A DNA stretch of 35,287 nucleotides, from assembly GCA_035275285.1 (NCBI GenBank), contig DATENA010000193.1, positions 1 to 35,287 on the forward strand. The letters are read 5' to 3'. Origin of the DNA: Chersky-265 sp035275285 (GTDB lineage: Bacteria > Fibrobacterota > Fibrobacteria > UBA11236). Below the pieces are notes generated by a model. That model was not told the DNA's origin. It saw only the letters and a program-made list of their open reading frames with translations, and did not search any database. The position numbers and the translations under genes are program-made. Shown piece by piece: positions 1-7,409 of this stretch (its first letter is position 1; every line of letters begins with the position of its first letter).

Positions 1-766
1 CGCCGTGGTCGTAAATGCGCAGCTTCTCCGTGGGCTCGGTGTCGTCGAACAGGATCATCTTCTTGGAGCCCCCCAGCAGGGTCTTGCGGACCTTCACGGG
101 CGAAAGCCAGTTGAAATTGAAATGGCAGATCATGCCGCTGGGATACTTGAAGGTCACGTAGGCCAGGTTCTCGACGTCCTTGTTCAGGTGCCCGGCGCCT
201 ATGGCGCTCACGGAGACGGGCTTTTCGTCCAGCAGGTAATCGACGATGGAGAAATCGTGCGGGGCCAGGTCCCACACCACGTTGATCTTCTCCTGGAACA
301 GGCCCAGGTTGATGCGGGTGGAATCCAGATAGCGCAACTCCCCCAGGTCCCCGGAGGAAATGCTCGCCTTGAGGTATTCCACGGCCGGATTGAACAGGAA
401 GGTGTGGTCGACCAGGATCTTGAGATCCTTTTGCGCCGCCAGGGCGTTGAGCTCCCGGCAATGGGCCGAGCTCAGGGCCATGGGCTTTTCCACCAGGAGA
501 TGCTTGCCCGCGTTCAGCGCCGCCATCCCCAGGGCATGATGGGTCTCCGGAGGCGTGGCCAGGACCACCAGCTTGACCTCCGGCGCCAGGGCGGCGGCGA
601 AGTCCCCGGAAAAGGGCAGGGAAGGATGGACCACGCGGACGATCTCCAGCCGGGCGGGATCCTTGTCCACCACGGCGGCCACGCGGAAATGCGGGGAAGC
701 GGAGAAATTGCGGATCAGATTGGGCCCCCAATACCCGCATCCCACAATGGCCACCGGCAGTATCAT
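1..766 (-). CDS. Gfo/Idh/MocA family NAD(P)-dependent dehydrogenase (3' end beyond window)
   Basis: Only the first 255 codons are in the window; the gene runs off the left edge. The N-terminus is a Rossmann fold with the dinucleotide motif GCGYWG at residues 10-14 and the family's EKP motif at 93-95 (the conserved lysine binds substrate and cofactor). A WDLAPHD segment at 165-171 carries the histidine typical of the active site. The GYWGPNLIRNF opening resembles the subgroup that oxidises UDP-N-acetyl sugars (WbpB/WlbA/GnnA-like). It starts 39 bases after the end of lpxK on the same strand, so the two are probably cotranscribed. A role in modifying an envelope sugar nucleotide fits this context but is inference. 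Family assignment is secure; substrate is not. Confidence 0.9.
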   Translation of the reverse strand, partial: MILPVAIVGCGYWGPNLIRNFSASPHFRVAAVVDKDPARLEIVRVVHPSLPFSGDFAAALAPEVKLVVLATPPETHHALGMAALNAGKHLLVEKPMALSSAHCRELNALAAQKDLKILVDHTFLFNPAVEYLKASISSGDLGELRYLDSTRINLGLFQEKINVVWDLAPHDFSIVDYLLDEKPVSVSAIGAGHLNKDVENLAYVTFKYPSGMICHFNFNWLSPVKVRKTLLGGSKKMILFDDTEPTEKLRIYDHG

Positions 767-805
767 CCGCGGTAATGTACCAAATAACCGTTCCGGAAGC
801 AGGCC

Positions 806-1801
806 TCAACGGGGCCCCGCGGAGCGGTGGATTTCCACCGCGGCCACGGTTTCCGGATCCAGGGAAACGGATTGGCCGACCGGGAACAGGGGCAGGCCGG
901 CTGCCCGGGCCGGCCCCAGCTTCAGCCAGTCCTTCCGCGTGCACACGATTCCGGCGCCGGGATGGCGGGCCGCGCAGGCCTGGAGGATTTTCAGGGGCGG
1001 GGCGGCGTGGTTCCGGCCCTCGACCACCGCCGCGGGCCGGATGCCCGCCCTCGCCAGGCCGCGCAGGAAGGGCCGGTTGTCCCCCAGGGCGCAATAGGCG
1101 ATCCAGGGGCGGCCGGGGTCCAGGCCGGGGGGGAGCAGGAGATCGCGGCCGAAGCGGCGGACGGGCGCGGGGAACCCGCCCATGGGTAGCAAGGAAGTTA
1201 CCTCGTCCCGCGGATACGGGCCTTCCAGGATCAGGTCCGCCCGGGCGGCGGCGGCCCAGGTTTCCCGGAAGGGTCCGGCGGGGAGCAGATCGAACAGGCC
1301 GGGACGTTCTCCCGGGGCGATCAGCAGCAGACGCAGGGCGCCCGCCAGCCTGGGGTCCTGGAAACCGTCGTCGGACAGGAGGATATCGAACGGGGCCCGG
1401 CCCTGGATATCCGCGTCGTGCAGGCGGCGCCAGGCGGCGGCGCGGTCGCGGGTCGCGAACACGCGGCAACCGGAATCCAGGCGCAGCATCACCGCCTCCT
1501 CCGAGGTGCGGCGCCAATCGTCCCCCGCCCGGACTTCCAGCACGGGATCGCGGGAACGGCCGGAACCCGGCCCCATGCGGTAGGCCAGGATGGCCGGACG
1601 GCATCCCCGGGCGGCCAGGATCCGGGCCAGTTCCAGGGTAACGCTGGTCTTGCCGGACCCGCCCGCGCGCAAGGCTCCGACCACCACCAGGGGGATGGCC
1701 GGAGCGGACCCGGCGGCGGCGGCCCGCATCCCGGCGCGATGCAGGCGGGACAGGGCCCAATACAGGGGGGCAAGGGGCGACAGCCAGGGGCGGGGCCGCA
1801 A
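806..1801 (-). CDS. lpxK: Tetraacyldisaccharide 4'-kinase LpxK
   Basis: LpxK phosphorylates the 4' position of the lipid A disaccharide at the cytoplasmic face of the inner membrane. Visible features are the Walker A loop AGGSGKTS at about residues 46-53, the LpxK hallmark DDGFQ at 144-148, and a C-terminal CTRKDWLKL segment matching the usual TTEKDxxKL. The N-terminal stretch (SPLAPLYWALSRLHRAG) is the usual membrane-associating helix. No ATG lies at the expected place. TTG at 1801 gives 331 aa, the normal LpxK length. ATG at 1729 would remove the helix, and the open frame continues upstream to 2122 with a non-homologous extension. The exact start is therefore uncertain. It is divergent from the DUF2225 gene at 1998. 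Confidence 0.88.
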   Translation of the reverse strand: MRPRPWLSPLAPLYWALSRLHRAGMRAAAAGSAPAIPLVVVGALRAGGSGKTSVTLELARILAARGCRPAILAYRMGPGSGRSRDPVLEVRAGDDWRRTSEEAVMLRLDSGCRVFATRDRAAAWRRLHDADIQGRAPFDILLSDDGFQDPRLAGALRLLLIAPGERPGLFDLLPAGPFRETWAAAARADLILEGPYPRDEVTSLLPMGGFPAPVRRFGRDLLLPPGLDPGRPWIAYCALGDNRPFLRGLARAGIRPAAVVEGRNHAAPPLKILQACAARHPGAGIVCTRKDWLKLGPARAAGLPLFPVGQSVSLDPETVAAVEIHRSAGPR

Positions 1802-1997
1802 AATCCGCGCGGAAACGGCGGAAATGAAGGAATCCGGCCCGTCCAAAACAGGTCTAATTCCTGATAAAATTGAATTCTCAATGGCCACGTTGGATAATGG
1901 ACAGGATGTATCCGGCTGCTTGGCTGTATCCGACAGCTCAGCGCCTGACGCGAATCTAGCTATTCCCTGGCTTATGCCCCCGGTCAAAGGACGGAAT

Positions 1998-2969
1998 ATG
2001 GGTTTGGAAGACAAGTTGGTCCGGAAGAAACTGGAAGTGCTTCTCAAGGACGAGGTCCTGGTGGAAAAGTACCTCCGCATTTTCGGGCCGCGGCTGGACA
2101 TGAACAACATCAATAAGCTCAAGCAGGATCACCAGCGATCGGCCCCGGAAGGGGGCATGGGGGAGAAGGACGACCCCACCTATGTCATCAAGGTGAAATG
2201 CCCCATCTGCAACCAGACCGATCTCTCCTGCTATGAAATCAAGGCCAAGAGCCTCACCGCCACCGGCGATCGCTTCCTGGTGCCGCGGTACGCCGGCGTG
2301 AAGCCTTTCCGCACCGTCAACTACAGTCTCATGGCGGTTACGGTGTGCCCGTCCTGCCTGTTCGCCTCGCCCGACAAGAAGGATTTCCTGACGTTCTCCG
2401 TCCAGTCCCGCACCGAGAACAAGTCCCAGCTCAGCCCCTTCGTGCTGGAGGATCTGCGCAAGAAGGTGGACGAGCGCAAGGCCCTCATCAACGCCGCCGA
2501 TTTCCCGGCGTATTTCAAGCACCCGCGCAGCACGGAGTCCGGCATCGCCAGCTATCGCCTGGCCATCCACCGCGCCTTGGTGGAGGCCTCCCTGGAAACG
2601 CCCCTGGCCTGGTACAAGGCCGGCATGTACTCCCTGAAAATCGCGCTGTTGCTGCGGGACTCCGGCAAGTCCGACGATGACGTGCTCAAGGATGCGGTCG
2701 GATACCTGGCGAAAAGCTTCCGGCAAAGCGAACTCAAGAACCCCGAGATGGAATACCAGCTGGTCTACCTGCTCGCCACCCTGTACCTGCGCCTGGACGA
2801 CCAGGCCCAGTGCCAGAACTACATGGGGGTGCTCGACAAGTGGAAGGCCGAGCTGGGCAAAGCGGCCAAGGACAATCCCGCCGTCACCACCGCCCACGTG
2901 GATCGCTGGCTGGACAAGATCAAGGAACTCTGGACCGACCGCGAGACTCCGGATCTGTGGAAACACTAG
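1998..2969 (+). CDS. DUF2225 family zinc-ribbon protein
   Basis: A protein of 323 aa. Cysteine pairs CPIC at 68-71 and CPSC at 117-120, with a further Cys at 78, form the zinc-ribbon-like N-terminus of the DUF2225 family. The rest is helical and TPR-like (about 170-310), with a conserved SYRLAIHRAL segment. ATG at 1998 follows AAAGGA at a spacing of 6; an in-frame ATG at 1974 is possible but has no such site. The function of DUF2225 proteins is not established. The gene ends 25 bases before the PorV/UshA/propeller fusion gene, so the two probably form an operon. No signal peptide is visible, so it is likely cytoplasmic. Confidence 0.85.
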   Translation: MGLEDKLVRKKLEVLLKDEVLVEKYLRIFGPRLDMNNINKLKQDHQRSAPEGGMGEKDDPTYVIKVKCPICNQTDLSCYEIKAKSLTATGDRFLVPRYAGVKPFRTVNYSLMAVTVCPSCLFASPDKKDFLTFSVQSRTENKSQLSPFVLEDLRKKVDERKALINAADFPAYFKHPRSTESGIASYRLAIHRALVEASLETPLAWYKAGMYSLKIALLLRDSGKSDDDVLKDAVGYLAKSFRQSELKNPEMEYQLVYLLATLYLRLDDQAQCQNYMGVLDKWKAELGKAAKDNPAVTTAHVDRWLDKIKELWTDRETPDLWKH

Positions 2970-2994
2970 CCCGGTCCCGTCCGGATGGCCGCGC

Positions 2995-5979
2995 ATGGTC
3001 CGCATGTCCCTTAAAAGCCCTTTCCTAGGGCTCCTCGCGGGGTTCGCCGCCCTCTTCGCCGGGCCCCTGGCGGGCGCGGGCTGGGCCCGCGGCGCCGATC
3101 TCAACCCCGGGGGCTTCGCCGGCTTCGACGGCGGCGGCGCGGGCATCCCCGTGCTGACCTTCCTCAAGCTGCCGTCCTCGGCGCGCGGCATCGGCATGGG
3201 AGCCACCTCCCTCACCACGGACGAAGAAGCCACCGCCGTCCAGGGCAACCCCGCCCTGCTGGCCATGGTGCAGGACTATTACTACTCCGTTTCGCATGCG
3301 GAGATCCTGGGTGAGTTCCGCCACGAGAACCTGGCGTTCACCTGGCCCACGATCGAGTACGGGAGCTTCGGAGGGTCCGCCAGGATCCTGGCCGCCACCG
3401 CCTTCGAGGACGCCCGCGACATAGACGAAGTCAAGACCGCCCCTTCCGCCTACGACATCGCCCTGGGCTTCAGCTACGGGAAAAGCCTCTGGGACGATCG
3501 CCTCCATGCGGGCGGGCGCCTGGACCTCATCCGCAGCGATCTGGACGGCGACGCGGCCAACGGCTACGCCCTGAGCGGCGGGGTGATGTTCATGATGATC
3601 CGCGACCTGCGCCTGGCGTTCACCCTGAACAACCTGTCCCACGGCATCCGCTACGACGCCTCGTCGCATTCGCCCGTCGAACCGCTCCCCTTGAGCGTGG
3701 GGATGGAGCTGGGCAAGCCGCTGCTCGATTCCCGCTGGTCCGGGCAGTTGGGGTTCAGCCATGGCAACGACGGGCTCGCGCATTACTACGCCGGCGCCGA
3801 ATGGCGCATGATCAAATACCTGGTGGTGCGCGCCGGGTACGAAGGGTCTTCCCAGGATCGCGAGCTGGGGACCTGGGCCGGCATGGCCGCCGGCCTGGGG
3901 ATCAAATACGATCGCATCACCCTGGACTACGGCTACAAGGCGCTGGGGCCGCTGGGAGACTACCACGCTTTCACGCTCAACTATTCCCGCAAGTCCAAGT
4001 TCCGGCCCCGGGACGAAGTGCTGCTGGAACAGGCCATGGAGAAATACGGGCGCGGCAAATACGCGGGCGCGCTTTCCCTGGCCCGCGCCGCCATCGCCGT
4101 CAACCCCTACAACTTCAAGGCTCAGGCCCTGGCGCAGAAGCTCCAATTGGAGCTGGACCGCCAGGACGAAATGGCCGTGACGCTGGCCTATACGGCCAAT
4201 ACGGACGGGAAGCTGGCCTCCGAGTGGCGGGAGGGCCGCCCCATCGGCGGGCTCCCCAGGCGCAAGACCAAGCTCCTGCAGATGAAGGGCGCGGCCGGCA
4301 AGATCCTGATCCTGGACGCGGGGGACCTCACCAGCCCCGGCTCCGGCATGGAGAAGAAGAAATACGTGTACGGCGCGTATGCGCAGATGCCTTACGACGC
4401 CGTGAACATGGGGAAGGCCGAGTTGGAGCTGGGGGCCGACCAACGCGATCTCCGCCTGCCCCTGATGGGTTCGCAGATCCCCTTGAGCCAGAGCCACGGC
4501 GGCCTCCTCACCGAAAAGGTGCTGACCCTCAGGCACGGCGCGGAGGTCCTGGTGCTCGGTGCCATCGATCCCGTCTCGGCGCGGAGCGAGGCCCTGGGCG
4601 GCAAGGAACTGGAAAGAGTGGCCGATGCCGTGCGGCGGCGCGCGGGAGGCCCCAAGGACGGGCGCATCCTGGTGCTGATGCTGCATGGCAATCTGGCCGG
4701 GGCTTATCAGTTGGCGGGCCAGGTCCCGGACCTGGACGTGATCCTCCTGTCCGGGGAAGCCCAGGCCCTGGGCAGCCCCATGAAGGCGGGAAAGACCCTC
4801 ATCTGCTCGCCCGGCCGCGGCGGCACCCACGTCGGGGAACTCACCCTGCTGCTCAAGCGGGACGGACGCTTGCGGTCCTTCCGCCACTTCCTGCTGCCCC
4901 TGGACGCGACCGTTCCCGAGGACGCCGAGCTGAAGAAATTCCTGGAGCCGGTCATGGTGGATCCGAACGCCTTCTCCCTGAACGGGTACGACGAAGACTA
5001 CCGGGCCCAGGTCATGGCTTATATCCGGGCGCCGGAGCCGGCCGCGGGCGGCAAGCTCATCCTCAAGGACCTCCGCACCGGCGGCGAGTATCCCCTCGAG
5101 ACCCCCGGTCTCCTGTGCTGCCGCCCGATCCTGGCCTACGGCAAGAACCGCGTGGCTTTCGAAGGGGAGGACGAATCCGGGGCCCGCGAAATCTACGCCT
5201 TCGAACCCGGCGTCGGCCGCCTGGACACGTTGACGGCCCTGGGCGGCCGCGGAGGGGACATGCGCTGGATCCTGCGCAACAACGCCCTGCTCGCGGTGTA
5301 TGAAAAGGGCGGCAAGTCTGACCTCTACCGCATCGATCCCTGGAGCCGCGAAGTGCGCAACCTGACCAAGGGCCGCTTCGGGGACATCCGCGGATTCGAC
5401 GTGGACAAAAAAGGCGAGCGCCTGGTCCTGAACGCCGACGACGGCTTCGCGAGCACCCTCTGGTTCACCAACCCGGAAATGGCGGCCCCCGTGTCCATCG
5501 CCTCCGACAAGGGGTTCCTGGGCTCCCCGCGCTGGAGCCCGGACGGGGAAAAGGTGGCCTTCCTGGTCGCGAACGACGGGGAGGATGCGACTGCGGAAAA
5601 GGCGACCGGAGGCAAAGCGCCGATCGGCGAGTTGCGGATCTTCGACTTCCCCAGCAAGGCCTTGATCAAGGGCACGCAATTGAGCCGCGCGCGCAGCTTC
5701 TCCTGGTCCGCCGACGGCAAGCGCATTTTCTACGCCGCAGGCGTGAACCTGGGCGACGTGAACGCCTTCCACCTCGACTCCCTGATCCAGGGCAAGGTGA
5801 CGGCCGCCCAGGCTTCGCCCCGCGACGAAGCCAACCCCGTCCCCAAGGTGCTGGGGGACCGGGACGGTATCCTCTTCGAGGCCTCCGTGGAAGGCTCCCG
5901 CAAAATCATCTGGATGGATCTGCGGACGCGGGAAGAGAAAGTCCTGGCCGATTCGGCGGCCTACAACTCCTTGAAGTGA
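2995..5979 (+). CDS. Secreted PorV-like barrel / UshA-like / TolB-like propeller fusion protein
   Basis: About 994 aa. A signal peptide occupies roughly residues 1-33. Residues 51-335 resemble the PorV/PorQ outer-membrane barrel family: SARGIGMGA, then an acidic stretch and QGNPALL, match the conserved family opening, followed by alternating beta strands ending near LNYSRKSKF. Residues 338-392 form a short TPR-like helical linker. Residues 393-660 look like the UshA-like 5'-nucleotidase family (YTANTDG, GGLPRRKTK, LDAGDLTS, YDAVNMG). Residues about 690-990 carry TolB/WD40-type repeats with WSPDGEKVAFL and WSADGKRIFYA. The phosphoesterase GNHE motif is replaced by GKAE, so catalysis is doubtful. 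The start could also be ATG 3004; neither has a strong ribosome site. Each domain is recognisable, but the role of the fusion is unknown. Confidence 0.8.
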   Translation: MVRMSLKSPFLGLLAGFAALFAGPLAGAGWARGADLNPGGFAGFDGGGAGIPVLTFLKLPSSARGIGMGATSLTTDEEATAVQGNPALLAMVQDYYYSVSHAEILGEFRHENLAFTWPTIEYGSFGGSARILAATAFEDARDIDEVKTAPSAYDIALGFSYGKSLWDDRLHAGGRLDLIRSDLDGDAANGYALSGGVMFMMIRDLRLAFTLNNLSHGIRYDASSHSPVEPLPLSVGMELGKPLLDSRWSGQLGFSHGNDGLAHYYAGAEWRMIKYLVVRAGYEGSSQDRELGTWAGMAAGLGIKYDRITLDYGYKALGPLGDYHAFTLNYSRKSKFRPRDEVLLEQAMEKYGRGKYAGALSLARAAIAVNPYNFKAQALAQKLQLELDRQDEMAVTLAYTANTDGKLASEWREGRPIGGLPRRKTKLLQMKGAAGKILILDAGDLTSPGSGMEKKKYVYGAYAQMPYDAVNMGKAELELGADQRDLRLPLMGSQIPLSQSHGGLLTEKVLTLRHGAEVLVLGAIDPVSARSEALGGKELERVADAVRRRAGGPKDGRILVLMLHGNLAGAYQLAGQVPDLDVILLSGEAQALGSPMKAGKTLICSPGRGGTHVGELTLLLKRDGRLRSFRHFLLPLDATVPEDAELKKFLEPVMVDPNAFSLNGYDEDYRAQVMAYIRAPEPAAGGKLILKDLRTGGEYPLETPGLLCCRPILAYGKNRVAFEGEDESGAREIYAFEPGVGRLDTLTALGGRGGDMRWILRNNALLAVYEKGGKSDLYRIDPWSREVRNLTKGRFGDIRGFDVDKKGERLVLNADDGFASTLWFTNPEMAAPVSIASDKGFLGSPRWSPDGEKVAFLVANDGEDATAEKATGGKAPIGELRIFDFPSKALIKGTQLSRARSFSWSADGKRIFYAAGVNLGDVNAFHLDSLIQGKVTAAQASPRDEANPVPKVLGDRDGILFEASVEGSRKIIWMDLRTREEKVLADSAAYNSLK

Positions 5980-5998
5980 CGGCCGCGGGGGCCGCCCC

Positions 5999-6274
5999 TC
6001 ACCACACCTTGACCTTCACCCGTTCCCGGTCCTTGCGGCATGCGTCTTTCTCGTCCGCGCTCAGGAGCAATTCCAGGCTGGTCCGTTCGACCTTGAGCTG
6101 GGCCTCGCCCAGGGAGTCGATTTCCAGGTGGCCGAAAACGGAGCCGTATTGGTTCACCAGCGGCGCCGGCCTTTCTTTCGGCCTGGCCGCGGAGCCGTCC
6201 CGGGAGGTTTCGCAAGGGGCCCCGCAATAGGATCCGGAACAGCCGCAGAGGGTCGAAAGCTGCAGAGATCCCAG
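5999..6274 (-). CDS. Small cysteine-rich lipoprotein candidate without a standard start codon
   Basis: This minus-strand frame ends in RERVKVKVW and has coding-like GC-rich third positions. Its N-terminal part reads as a hydrophobic stretch followed by LCGCSGSYCGAPCE, a plausible lipoprotein cleavage site and Cys-rich mature start. The C-terminal part (FGHLEIDSLGEAQLKVERTS) looks like beta structure. No ATG, GTG or TTG occurs in frame before the hydrophobic region; CTG at 6274 is the first near-start codon. An ATG at 6284 lies in another frame, and one indel would join it to the signal sequence. The gene may therefore use a rare start, be frameshifted, or be decaying. It lies downstream of the PilZ gene on the same strand. 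Product unknown. Confidence 0.4.
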   Translation of the reverse strand: MGSLQLSTLCGCSGSYCGAPCETSRDGSAARPKERPAPLVNQYGSVFGHLEIDSLGEAQLKVERTSLELLLSADEKDACRKDRERVKVKVW

Positions 6275-6352
6275 GAAGGCGCATGCCGGAAGGGATAAGC
6301 GGGATTGAAAATCGGACGGTATTTGGCCTAACGGCCGGTTACGGTCACGGGT

Positions 6353-6676
6353 CTAACGACCCGTGACTTGGTTGAACCAGCGTACCAGTTCGAATTTTTG
6401 GGAATCGTCCATGGGTTGGAAGCGCACGCCGATGCCCCTGAGGCCGGGTTCGTCCACCACCCAGATGACCTGGGCGTAAACGCCCGCGAGTTGGGGGTTG
6501 TAATAACTGTGGACCAGGACGACGTCCATTTCCCGCAAACCGAAGCCGCCTTCCAGGAAGCAGCCCCCCAAGTTCACGTTCAGGATGCTGGTATCATAGT
6601 ACTGGCCGTTTTGCAGGGTTACCCTGGCCGTTACCGCCACGGGCCACCGGGCGGAGCCTCTTCGTTCTTGGGACAT
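6353..6676 (-). CDS. PilZ domain protein
   Basis: A single-domain protein of 107 aa. The N-terminal ERRGSAR gives the RxxxR half of the cyclic-di-GMP binding site (Arg6 and Arg10). NVNLGGCFL at 33-41 matches the second half, D/N-x-S-x-x-G, except that the usual Ser is Asn35. The rest is a compact beta barrel ending in a helix (FELVRWFNQV). PilZ proteins bind cyclic di-GMP and control motility, adhesion or secretion, usually in the cytoplasm. Nothing nearby identifies its target. The Ser-to-Asn change may weaken ligand binding. Confidence 0.85.
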   Translation of the reverse strand: MSQERRGSARWPVAVTARVTLQNGQYYDTSILNVNLGGCFLEGGFGLREMDVVLVHSYYNPQLAGVYAQVIWVVDEPGLRGIGVRFQPMDDSQKFELVRWFNQVTGR

Positions 6677-6720
6677 GGTCGCTTACCTCGCCTGGTTATC
6701 ATAGTACAGGGCGAACGGTA

Positions 6721-6737
6721 AAAGCATCAGCTTTTTG
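6721..6737. terminator. AT-rich hairpin between the DksA-like and PilZ genes
   Basis: A perfect 6-bp stem (AAAAGC/GCTTTT) with loop ATCA. A run of T follows on the plus strand and, by symmetry, T precedes the exit on the minus strand. It lies about 85 bases after the DksA-like stop and 45 bases before the PilZ start. It could be a weak terminator for the DksA-like gene or a leader structure for PilZ. A second GC hairpin (6768-6782, 6-bp stem, 3-base loop) lies closer to the DksA-like stop. Confidence 0.3.
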
Positions 6738-6821
6738 GGCATGGAACGGACAAATGACGGGGGCAAGCGGCGCTTCGCCGCCCCGGGCGGAACGGCGAAC
6801 GTAGAGCTATCCGGGAGGGGA

Positions 6822-7355
6822 TTATCCCGCGGAAGCGGCCTCGGCGGCGCGTTCCTGCTTGGTCTTGCAATCGATGCACATCTTGGCGGTGGGCACCGCT
6901 TCCAGGCGGGCCTTGGGAATCAGCTTGCCGCACTTCTTGCACACCCCGAAGGACCCGTTGCGCACGCGATCCAGGGCTTCCTCGATGTAAAAGAGGTATT
7001 TGCCTTCCCGGCTGGCCATATGGAAGGCCTGTTCCCGGTCCTGGGTTTCCGTGGCATGATCCGCCAGATGGTAGGCATGGCTGGACAAGTCGCCGGCCCC
7101 TTCCTTCGAGTTGAGGCGCATGGTATTGTCTTCCAGATAGCCCAGCTCCTGAATCAGGGTTTCTTTCTTCTCATTCAGCAGGTTTTCGAAGAATTTCAGC
7201 TCGGGCTTGGTCATTCTCGCGCGGGGCCCGGCAGATGCGGGCGCCTCCTCGACGGCAACGGGCTTTGCCTTGGGTTTGTCCTTGGGGACTTCCTTCATCG
7301 CTTCCTTGGCAGTCGTCACCTTGCTCGGGGTTTCCTTACCAGCGGTCTTCTTCAT
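6822..7355 (-). CDS. DksA/TraR family zinc-finger transcription factor
   Basis: About 177 aa. The C-terminal zinc finger is CKKCGKL, 15 further residues, then CIDC, at about residues 137-161, typical of DksA/TraR. The preceding helices (FFENLLNEKKETLIQELGYL; EALDRVRNGSFGVC) form the coiled-coil and globular parts. A Lys/Pro-rich N-terminal extension of about 55 residues is longer than in enterobacterial DksA. ATG at 7355 has AAAGGA 9 bases upstream, which favours it over the in-frame ATG at 7388. DksA proteins bind the RNA polymerase secondary channel and, with ppGpp, adjust transcription. The acidic tip motif of classical DksA is not obvious, so this may be a variant subfamily. It follows ileS after 54 bases. 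Confidence 0.87.
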   Translation of the reverse strand: MKKTAGKETPSKVTTAKEAMKEVPKDKPKAKPVAVEEAPASAGPRARMTKPELKFFENLLNEKKETLIQELGYLEDNTMRLNSKEGAGDLSSHAYHLADHATETQDREQAFHMASREGKYLFYIEEALDRVRNGSFGVCKKCGKLIPKARLEAVPTAKMCIDCKTKQERAAEAASAG

Positions 7356-7409
7356 AAAAGGCGATCCTTTCGCAAACCAACCACCCATCCAAGGGCGGAT
7401 CGTTTTAAT

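Noticed and set aside
3025..5772. Minus-strand open frame of 915 codons opposite the PorV-like fusion gene
   Set aside because: The plus-strand frame has a signal peptide and recognisable domains; the antisense frame is low-complexity (Gln/Gly/Val/Ala-rich) and matches no family. It is a mirror effect of high GC at third positions.
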